Shown here: positions 1 through 5,543 of the stretch, in pieces
How the letters are laid out: each line of letters opens with the position of its first letter
Numbering within the stretch: the stretch's first letter is position 1
NCBI GenBank assembly: GCA_015688915.1
Contig: JAATGX010000270.1
Span: 1 to 22,370 of the forward strand
From: Desulfuromonadales bacterium
GTDB taxonomy: Bacteria > Desulfobacterota > Desulfuromonadia > Geobacterales > Pseudopelobacteraceae
Length of the DNA: 22,370 nt
Reading direction: 5' to 3'
Made by a program: the position numbers and the translations under genes
The notes under the pieces: model-generated
Database searches by the model: none
What the model saw: only the letters and a program-made list of their open reading frames with translations
Told to the model about the DNA's origin: nothing

Positions 1-221
1 ATAACGTCAAAATGCTTGAGAACCTCCACCAGCCCCACCACCGCCATGTCGGCCGAATCCACCAGGGTTTCCACACCCGCCTCGCGCATCCGTTTCCCGC
101 CGATGCCGAAGAAGCGCAGTTTCGGGTCCACTATGAGCGCCCCGCGGACCAGGTCGGCGCCGTAGATGTCGCTGGATGCCTCGCCGGCCACGATCATTAT
201 GCGTCGTTGTGCATCAGACAT
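1..221 (-). CDS. lpxB: Lipid-A-disaccharide synthase LpxB, N-terminal fragment
   Basis: This is the first 73 residues of LpxB, cut by the left edge of the window. LpxB joins UDP-2,3-diacylglucosamine to lipid X at the inner membrane to give the lipid A disaccharide. The family signature is readable: the glycosyltransferase-B start IMIVAGEASSDIYGADLV (residues 8-25), then FFGIGGKRMREAGVE (37-51) and DSADMAVVGLVEVL (55-68). Residue 17 is Ser where family members usually have Gly (GEASGD). The ATG at 221 is preceded by AAGGGGGACTTTTTC, so the ribosome binding site is the outer edge of the adjacent palindromic repeat. It is the last gene seen of the lpxD-fabZ-lpxA-gnnA-gnnB-lpxB series. The identification rests on the N-terminus alone but is distinctive. 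Confidence 0.9.
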   Translation of the reverse strand, partial: MSDAQRRIMIVAGEASSDIYGADLVRGALIVDPKLRFFGIGGKRMREAGVETLVDSADMAVVGLVEVLKHFDV

Positions 222-227
222 GAAAAA

Positions 228-321
228 GTCCCCCTTTGTAAAAGGGGGATTTAGGGGGATTTGCCTTATGCTTGCCGGAAAAGCAAATCCCCCCCAGCCC
301 CCCTTTTGCAAAGGGGGGGAC
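228..321. repeat. Palindromic CCCCCTTT-type intergenic repeat, two inverted half-units
   Basis: The gap between gnnB and lpxB holds two inverted copies of a 37-39 base unit. The left unit (228-264) starts GTCCCCCTTTGTAAAAGGGG. The right unit (283-321), read on the other strand, starts GTCCCCCCTTTGCAAAAGGG. Both end in GGGGGATTTGC. An 18-base spacer separates them. Each half is itself palindromic (CCCCCTTT...AAAGGGGG), giving a REP/BIME-like layout. A related half-unit lies at 15535-15553. Its lpxB-proximal end supplies the purine-rich stretch before the lpxB start. Confidence 0.8.
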
Positions 322-334
322 AAAAGCAAATACG

Positions 335-1429
335 TTATCCAACCAACGCCTCTTTGACCGCTTCCGCCACCAGGCGCACGGATTCGTCCGGCATCTCCGG
401 GTAGACGGGGAGCGACATGCAGCTGCCGGCTACCGCCTCGGCCACCGGCAGGCTGATCCCGGCGCAGGCAGCGGCAAAGACATCCTGCTTGTGGAGCGGG
501 ATGGGGTAGTAGACGGCCGAAGCGATCTGCTTCTCTCCGAGCCGGGCCATGACCTGCTCGCGCCGGTCGGTCAGGATGGTGTACTGATGGTACACATGTA
601 CGCCTTTGCCGTCCTCGAACGGCACGGTTGCCACGTCCTTGAGCAGGTCTGAATAGAGATGGGCCACCCGGCGGCGGCCAGTAGTGAACTCGCCGATCCG
701 CGTGAGCTTGACCCGCAGGATGGCGGCCTGGATGTCGTCCAGGCGGCTGTTGAAACCGATCACGCTGTGGTGGTACCGCACGCGGCTGCCGTGATTGCGC
801 AGCACCCGGATCTCGTCGGCCAGTTCGGAGGTGGCGCAGGTGATCAGGCCGCCATCGCCGTAGCACCCCAGGTTTTTGCTGGGAAAGAAGCTGAAACAGC
901 CCAGCTTGCCGATGGCGCCGGTCATGACGCCGTTGACGGCGGCGCCGAAGGACTGGGCGCAGTCCTCGATCAGGAGGAGGTTGTGCCGCTCGCAGATGGC
1001 CTTGATCGCAGCCATATCCGCTGGTTGGCCGAAAAGGTGAACCGGGATGATCGCCTTGGTGTGGGGGGTGATCGCTGCCTCGATCAGGGCCGGATCGAGG
1101 TTGAAGGTGCGCGGATCGATATCGACGAAAACCGGTGTCGCACCGGTATAACAGATAGCCTCGGCCGTGGCGATGAAGGTGAAGGGGGAGGTGATGACCT
1201 CGTCCCCGGCTCCGATGCCGGCCGCCACAATGGCCAAGTGCAGGGCGTCGGTCCCCGAGGCACAGGCCACGGCGTGGGGAGCGCCCAGGTAGGCGGCCGC
1301 CTCTTGCTCGAAAGCCTGGACATTGGGGCCGAGGATAAACTGGGTGCTTTCGATGGCATTCAGAACCGCCGCGTCGATCTCTGTCTTGAGATCGTGATAT
1401 TGGGTTTTCAGGTCAACCATGGGGATCAT
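335..1429 (-). CDS. gnnB: GnnB-type PLP-dependent sugar aminotransferase (DegT/DnrJ/EryC1 family)
   Basis: A 364-residue DegT/DnrJ/EryC1 aminotransferase of full family length. The PLP lysine is K185 in CFSFFPSKNLGCYGDGG, and the aspartate expected to pair with the PLP ring nitrogen is D156 in LLIEDCAQSFGA. ACASGTDALHLA (55-66) forms the phosphate-binding region. The position between lpxA/gnnA and lpxB matches GnnB of Acidithiobacillus ferrooxidans, which transaminates UDP-3-keto-GlcNAc to UDP-GlcNAc3N, the precursor of amide-linked lipid A. By sequence alone it could equally be a WbpE-like enzyme of O-antigen synthesis; the context argues for GnnB. The start at 1429 follows GAGAGGTGATGTC, a good ribosome binding site; a second ATG lies three codons in. 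An 89-base gap with a repeat remnant separates it from gnnA. Confidence 0.85.
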   Translation of the reverse strand: MIPMVDLKTQYHDLKTEIDAAVLNAIESTQFILGPNVQAFEQEAAAYLGAPHAVACASGTDALHLAIVAAGIGAGDEVITSPFTFIATAEAICYTGATPVFVDIDPRTFNLDPALIEAAITPHTKAIIPVHLFGQPADMAAIKAICERHNLLLIEDCAQSFGAAVNGVMTGAIGKLGCFSFFPSKNLGCYGDGGLITCATSELADEIRVLRNHGSRVRYHHSVIGFNSRLDDIQAAILRVKLTRIGEFTTGRRRVAHLYSDLLKDVATVPFEDGKGVHVYHQYTILTDRREQVMARLGEKQIASAVYYPIPLHKQDVFAAACAGISLPVAEAVAGSCMSLPVYPEMPDESVRLVAEAVKEALVG

Positions 1430-1462
1430 GACATCACCTCTCGTGATTAAAACAAGCTTGTT

Positions 1463-1495
1463 TTGACTTTCCTCTGTGTCCTCTGTGTCCTCGGC
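1463..1495. repeat. Half-unit of the CACAGAG-type repeat
   Basis: The gnnA-gnnB gap contains TTTCCTCTGTGTCCTCTGTG followed by TCCTCGGCGGC. This is one arm of the same family seen as full palindromes at 3271-3339, 3815-3934 and 14023-14170. No matching opposite arm is visible here, so it looks like a solitary or decayed copy. Confidence 0.6.
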
Positions 1496-1518
1496 GGCAC
1501 GGCCGTTTATGAATACGT

Positions 1519-2457
1519 CTACCGCCGCCCCAGCGCCGTATTGATCTTGAGCGCCGTTTCCAGCGCCATCCGGCCGTCGCGGCCACTTACCTGGGGCTGG
1601 TGCCCTTCGCGGATGGCTGCGATGAAGGACTCGATCTCGCTTTTCAGGGCATCCGCCTCGCCCAGCTCCCGCTCGTCCACCTTGACGTTGGGCACCCCGG
1701 GGAACAGTTCGCCGCTCCCCTTTTTTGCCACCAGAACCTTGCGGTTCTGAAAGTCGAGGGTGATATAGGCGTCCCGCTGGAAGATGCGCATCTTGCGCTC
1801 GCTCTTCAGGCTGATGCGGCTGGCGGTGACATTGGCCACACAGCCGCTCGCAAACAGGATGCGGGCGTTGGCGATATCCTCCTCGCCGGTGAATACCGGC
1901 GCGCCGATGGCGTCGATGCGCTCCACCGGTGAGCCCACGATGTGCTGGATGATGTCGATGTCATGGATCATCAGGTCGAGCACCACATTGACATCGGTGC
2001 CGCGCGGCTTGAAAGGGGCGATGCGCACCGATTCGATGAAGAGCGGCGCGGTCAGGACATCATCCAGGGCCACCAGGGCGGGGTTGAAGCGCTCCAGATG
2101 GCCGACCTGGAAGACCACTTTTTTCTCGTCGGCGATGGCGATCAGTTCGTCGGCCTCGGCAATGGTGACGGTGATCGGTTTTTCGATCAGCACATGCACC
2201 CCGGCGGCCAGGAAATCCCTGGCAACCGCGTGGTGAAACTGGGTGGGAACAACCACGCTGACGGCATCAACCCGGCCGATCAGTTCGTGATGGTTACTGT
2301 AAGGGGTTGTCCCCAGTGCTGTGGCAACCTGTGCGGCACGGCCGGGGTCGCTGTCAACGACACCGACCAGTTCCACGTCCGGGAGGGCAGCGTATTTCTG
2401 AGCATGGAAGTTTCCCAGGTAGCCGACACCTATGACGGCGGTGCGGAGGGCGCTCAT
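1519..2457 (-). CDS. gnnA: GnnA-type UDP-GlcNAc 3-dehydrogenase (Gfo/Idh/MocA family)
   Basis: A 312-residue Gfo/Idh/MocA oxidoreductase. The N-terminal Rossmann fold begins AVIGVGYLGNFHAQKY (7-22) with the acidic residue VVDSDP (33-38). The family EKP motif is at 92-94, and the C-terminal substrate domain carries DLMIHDIDII (161-170), the usual acid/His pair. In Acidithiobacillus ferrooxidans, GnnA oxidises the 3-hydroxyl of UDP-GlcNAc with NAD+, and GnnB then installs the 3-amino group; here the two are adjacent. The start codon overlaps the lpxA stop (ATGA, 4 bases), so translation is probably coupled to LpxA, the enzyme that would use the product. UDP-GlcNAc as substrate is inferred from position. 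The family itself is secure. Confidence 0.86.
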   Translation of the reverse strand: MSALRTAVIGVGYLGNFHAQKYAALPDVELVGVVDSDPGRAAQVATALGTTPYSNHHELIGRVDAVSVVVPTQFHHAVARDFLAAGVHVLIEKPITVTIAEADELIAIADEKKVVFQVGHLERFNPALVALDDVLTAPLFIESVRIAPFKPRGTDVNVVLDLMIHDIDIIQHIVGSPVERIDAIGAPVFTGEEDIANARILFASGCVANVTASRISLKSERKMRIFQRDAYITLDFQNRKVLVAKKGSGELFPGVPNVKVDERELGEADALKSEIESFIAAIREGHQPQVSGRDGRMALETALKINTALGRR

Positions 2458-3233
2458 CCGCGGCAGATGCCGCGCTCGGAGCGCTCGATGAAGGCCAGCA
2501 GATACTCCACCTCGGGGCGGTTGTGGATCTCCTGCCGGATGCGGGAAATGGCGTCGGGCAACTTCAAACCGGCCATGAAAAGGGTTTTATAGGCCTTTTT
2601 CAGGTCGTTGATGGCCTCATCGGAGAAGCCGCGCCGTTTGAGTCCGATCAGGTTGAGGCCGCGCAGCTTGGCGTCACGCTTGCCGGACGTGGCGATCATA
2701 TAGGGGGGGATGTCCAGGCCGATCAGCGTCCCGCCTCCGATCATGACATGGGCGCCGACGGTGCAGAACTGGTGCACGGCCACCAGGCCGCCCAGTATGA
2801 CGTGATCTTCGATGGTGACATGCCCGGCCAGGGTGGCCACGTTGGCCATGACCACGTTGTCGCCGATGCGGCAATCGTGGGCCACGTGGGAGTAGGCCAT
2901 GAACAGGTTGTTGCTCCCCACCACCGTCTCGGCGTGGCCGGTGACCGTGCCCCGGTGGATGGTGGCGAACTCGCGGATGACGTTGTTGTCGCCGATGCGG
3001 GTCCAGGTCTCCTCACCGCGGTATTTCAGGTCCTGGGGCGGCGCGCCGACCGAGGTCTGGTGAAAGATACGGTTGTTTGCCCCGATTTCCGTCCAGTCGC
3101 CGATAACGGCGTGCGCGCCGACCGTGCTCCCCGATCCGATGGAGACGTGCCTGCCGATGATGGCGTACGGGCCAATCTCCACGTCTGCTGCCAACTGCGC
3201 ACTCTCATCGATAATGGCACTTGGATGTATCAT
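2454..3233 (-). CDS. lpxA: UDP-(3-amino)GlcNAc acyltransferase LpxA
   Basis: LpxA (259 residues) transfers a 3-hydroxyacyl chain from ACP to the 3-position of UDP-GlcNAc, the first step of lipid A synthesis, in the cytoplasm. The N-terminal left-handed beta-helix is built of hexapeptide repeats (IGPYAI, IGSGST, IGDNNV and others) and is followed by a helical C-terminus. The catalytic histidine is H119 in AYSHVAHDC, matching E. coli H125, with H116 matching H122. G167 in VMIGGG aligns with E. coli G173, the acyl-chain ruler, which suggests a chain of about C14. With gnnA/gnnB next door the acceptor is probably UDP-GlcNAc3N, giving an amide link. AGGGAG lies seven bases before the ATG. The downstream gene gnnA overlaps it by 4 bases. 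Confidence 0.95.
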   Translation of the reverse strand: MIHPSAIIDESAQLAADVEIGPYAIIGRHVSIGSGSTVGAHAVIGDWTEIGANNRIFHQTSVGAPPQDLKYRGEETWTRIGDNNVIREFATIHRGTVTGHAETVVGSNNLFMAYSHVAHDCRIGDNVVMANVATLAGHVTIEDHVILGGLVAVHQFCTVGAHVMIGGGTLIGLDIPPYMIATSGKRDAKLRGLNLIGLKRRGFSDEAINDLKKAYKTLFMAGLKLPDAISRIRQEIHNRPEVEYLLAFIERSERGICRG

Positions 3234-3270
3234 GGGTTTCTCCCTGAATTACAATTATATGGAACTATCT

Positions 3271-3339
3271 GCCACAGAGGCACGGAGAAAATCATTCCGC
3301 CTTGAAAAAATCTCTGCGATCCCCCTGTGTTTCCGTGGC
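3271..3339. repeat. CACAGAG-type imperfect palindrome between fabZ and lpxA
   Basis: The left arm at 3271-3292 starts GCCACAGAGGCACGGAGAAA. The right arm at 3311-3339, read on the opposite strand, starts GCCACGGAAACACAGG and ends GCAGAGA. It fills most of the 113-base gap between lpxA and fabZ. It is the same family as 3815-3934 and 14023-14170 but more diverged. Confidence 0.75.
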
Positions 3340-3346
3340 AATGTTT

Positions 3347-3790
3347 CTATGCGGCCTTGTCGGCAAAGGTGGCCTTGAGGGCCGCTTCGGTGACCAGCGT
3401 TTCGCCGACATACGCCTTGCCGTTCACACCCCAGATGCCGCGGCGGTTGAAGGTCGTCTCGATCTCGATGCGCAGTTGGTCGCCGGGAAAGACCGGTTTC
3501 CTGAACTTGGCGTTGTCGATGGACATGAAGTAGCTGACCTTTTTCTTGGTCTCCTCGTCGGAGGCCATGTAGGCCATGATACCGGCCACCTGGGCCATGG
3601 CCTCGACGATCAGCACGCCCGGCATGACCGGATGCCCGGGGAAGTGCCCCTGGAAGAAGGGCTCGTTGATGGTGACGTTCTTGATCCCCACGCAGCGTAT
3701 GCCGGGTTCCAATTCGATGATGCGGTCCACCATCAGGAAGGGAAAGCGGTGGGGGAGGATCTTCATGATTTCGTTGATGTCCATCTGCAT
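3347..3790 (-). CDS. fabZ: 3-hydroxyacyl-ACP dehydratase FabZ
   Basis: FabZ (147 residues, usual length about 150) dehydrates 3-hydroxyacyl-ACP in fatty acid synthesis, competing with LpxA and LpxD for the same 3-hydroxyacyl-ACP pool. The hot-dog fold signatures are ILPHRFPFLMVDRI (11-24) and GHFPGHPVMPGVLIVEAMAQ (48-67). The catalytic pair is H49 and E63, the same numbers as in Pseudomonas FabZ. The frame stays open upstream to 3880, but those 30 codons translate the neighbouring repeat (LSVFSVSLCLCGG) and are not family sequence. The ATG at 3790 has GAGGT six bases upstream and fits the family length, so it is the chosen start; an ATG two codons later is possible. Confidence 0.94.
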   Translation of the reverse strand: MQMDINEIMKILPHRFPFLMVDRIIELEPGIRCVGIKNVTINEPFFQGHFPGHPVMPGVLIVEAMAQVAGIMAYMASDEETKKKVSYFMSIDNAKFRKPVFPGDQLRIEIETTFNRRGIWGVNGKAYVGETLVTEAALKATFADKAA

Positions 3791-3814
3791 GGGTGACCTC
3801 GTTTTTTCACATCC

Positions 3815-3934
3815 GCCACAGAGACACAGAGACACGGAGAAAACACTGAGATTCAGGAGATCAGCCATGCCGACAGGCAAATCTCCCTTTTGGTTTCAAA
3901 AAAGATTTTCTCTGTGTCTCCGTGTCTCTGTGGC
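3815..3934. repeat. CACAGAG-type palindromic repeat, near-perfect 29-base arms
   Basis: The left arm (3815-3843) starts GCCACAGAGACACAGAGACA and ends GGAGAAAA. The right arm (3906-3934), read on the opposite strand, starts GCCACAGAGACACGGAGACA and ends AGAGAAAA. They match at 27 of 29 positions. The 62-base interior is not repetitive. It lies between lpxD and fabZ and its left arm reads into the fabZ frame as a false N-terminal extension. Confidence 0.88.
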
Positions 3935-4018
3935 AGGTGTATGGTTTCAGGCTTTGTTCTTCAATGGCGCTTCCAGTTCAGCGATCCGTTTCTCCAGGGC
4001 ACTGACCGTCTTGCTCAA

Positions 4019-4990
4019 CTACGGCAGCTTGGCCAGCACGGCCATTGACTTGAGCCACTCCTTATGGGGCTGGATGGGATAGCCGCTGTAGCCCGCATTG
4101 GCCTCCAGGGAGTTGGGCACCCCGGATTTGGCACCCACCATGACGTTGTCGCCGATGGTGATATGTCCCACGACTCCCACCTGGCCGGCCAGGGTAACGT
4201 GGTTGCCTATCTTGGAACTGCCGGATATGCCGACCTGGGAACAGATCATGCCATCTTCGCCGATCTGGCAGTTATGGGCAATCTGCACCAGGTTGTCGAT
4301 CTTGGTTCCCCGCCGTATCAGGGTGACCTCCAGGGCGGCCCGGTCGATGGTGGTATTGGCGCCGATCTCCACATCGTCTTCCAGCACCACGATGCCGATC
4401 TGGGGAATGCGGTACCAGCCCCGGCCATCGGGTGCATAACCAAAGCCGTCGGAGCCGATGACCGCGCCCGGCTGGATGACGCAACGGTTGCCGATGCGGC
4501 AGCGTTCGCGGATCACGGCATTGGCATGGACCACCGTGTCGTCCCCGATGGTGACGCCGCTGTACACAACCGCGCCGGGGTGCACCACGCAACGGTCTCC
4601 GATGGTAACGTTGTCGCCGATGACCACCCCGGGATGGATGGTGATGTCGTTGCCCAGGGATACGTTGTTGCCCAGGCACGCTTCGGGCAAGACGCCCAGC
4701 GGTGGTTGGGGTTGAACGTAGAACAGGGTCAGCAGTTTGGCAAAGGCCAGATAGGGGTTGGCCACCTCGATGACGTTGCGGCCGTAATTATCGCATCCCG
4801 GCGCCATCAGTACCGCTCCGGCCCCGGTTTCGGCAACCTTGGCCGCATACCTGGGGTTGGCCAGGAAGGTCACCTTGTCCGGTCCGGCCGCTTCCAGCGG
4901 CGCCAAACCATTGACCCGGCAGGTCTCATCGCCCTTGACGACGCCTCCCAGGTAGTCGGCCAACTCTTTGAGTGTCTTGGTCTGCGGCAT
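4019..4990 (-). CDS. lpxD: UDP-3-O/N-acylglucosamine N-acyltransferase LpxD, C-terminus cut by an in-frame TAG
   Basis: LpxD adds the second 3-hydroxyacyl chain, to the 2-amino group of the glucosamine, during lipid A synthesis. This 323-residue frame has the N-terminal uridine-binding domain (1-100), then about ten hexapeptide coils (IGDNVT, IGDRCV, IGDDTV, IGNRCV and others). The catalytic histidine H239 in NLVQIAHNCQIG has the same number as in E. coli. The C-terminal helix begins at QPHKEWLKSMAVLAKLP and stops at TAG (4019-4021). In the same frame the sequence goes on for 23 more codons, to a TGA at 3947-3949, and encodes SALEKRIAELE, a typical LpxD C-terminal helix. The full product would be 347 residues. 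It starts 8 bases after skp and has no clear ribosome binding site, so translation is probably coupled. Confidence 0.9.
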   Translation of the reverse strand: MPQTKTLKELADYLGGVVKGDETCRVNGLAPLEAAGPDKVTFLANPRYAAKVAETGAGAVLMAPGCDNYGRNVIEVANPYLAFAKLLTLFYVQPQPPLGVLPEACLGNNVSLGNDITIHPGVVIGDNVTIGDRCVVHPGAVVYSGVTIGDDTVVHANAVIRERCRIGNRCVIQPGAVIGSDGFGYAPDGRGWYRIPQIGIVVLEDDVEIGANTTIDRAALEVTLIRRGTKIDNLVQIAHNCQIGEDGMICSQVGISGSSKIGNHVTLAGQVGVVGHITIGDNVMVGAKSGVPNSLEANAGYSGYPIQPHKEWLKSMAVLAKLP

Positions 4991-4998
4991 GGTCTGGT

Positions 4999-5511
4999 CT
5001 ATTTTTTGCGGCTGGCGTTGAACAGTTTCAATACCTCGTTGGTCAGGTCGGCCTTTTCGTCCGCAAAGAGCATGCTTTCGTTCCTGACAAAGATGAAGGC
5101 GTAGCCGTTCTTGCGGCCGTATTCCTGAATGACCTTCTCCATCCCCTCCAGGATCTTGCGGGTAAACTCTTCATCCTTGCCCTGCAACTCCTCCTGGGCG
5201 TCCTTGGTGAAGCGCTGGAACTCCTTCAGCCTCTGCTGATAATCCTTTTCCTTGGCCGCCTTGGTGGCATCGGTCAGGAAGGATCCCTGCTTCTCCAGGT
5301 CGTCTTTCAGTTTCTTCAGTTCATCCTGCTTGACATTGATTTCGTCCTGGTATTTCTTGAGGCGCGCCGCGAGTTGCTCCTTGGCCTCCTTGCCCGCTTC
5401 CGAACCGTTGAGCGCCCGCTGCATCTCGATATAGCCAATCTTGACATCGGCGGCAAAGGCCGTCGTCGAAGCAATACAGATGGCCACCAATGCTGTAAGT
5501 AACCGTTTCAT
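4999..5511 (-). CDS. skp: Periplasmic chaperone Skp/OmpH
   Basis: A 170-residue Skp/OmpH protein, a trimeric periplasmic chaperone that holds unfolded outer-membrane proteins on their way to BamA. Residues 1-20 (MKRLLTALVAICIASTTAFA) are a signal peptide cleaved before ADVKIGYIEMQRAL. The middle (about 35-130) is charged, heptad-like helix (LAARLKKYQDEI, LKKLKDDLEKQ), matching the coiled-coil tentacles. The C-terminal strand NGYAFIFVRNESMLFADEKADLT is the family's closing motif. GGAGAAAGATC precedes the ATG. It lies between bamA (32-base gap) and lpxD (8-base gap), the order common in proteobacteria. Confidence 0.93.
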   Translation of the reverse strand: MKRLLTALVAICIASTTAFAADVKIGYIEMQRALNGSEAGKEAKEQLAARLKKYQDEINVKQDELKKLKDDLEKQGSFLTDATKAAKEKDYQQRLKEFQRFTKDAQEELQGKDEEFTRKILEGMEKVIQEYGRKNGYAFIFVRNESMLFADEKADLTNEVLKLFNASRKK

Positions 5512-5543
5512 GATCTTTCTCCTTTGTTTTGTAATGCGGCCTG

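Noticed and set aside
228..321. Intrinsic terminator between gnnB and lpxB
   Set aside because: The stems are GC-rich, but the layout is that of a two-unit palindromic repeat within an operon, and lpxB lies immediately downstream with no separate promoter seen.
3271..3934. CRISPR array or tandem repeat made by the CACAGAG elements
   Set aside because: The units are inverted pairs with variable interiors, widely spaced between genes, not regular direct repeats with spacers.
3947..4021. Pyrrolysine insertion at the lpxD TAG
   Set aside because: LpxD is not a pyrrolysine protein family and no pyl genes are seen. A Glu-to-stop change or sequence error is simpler.
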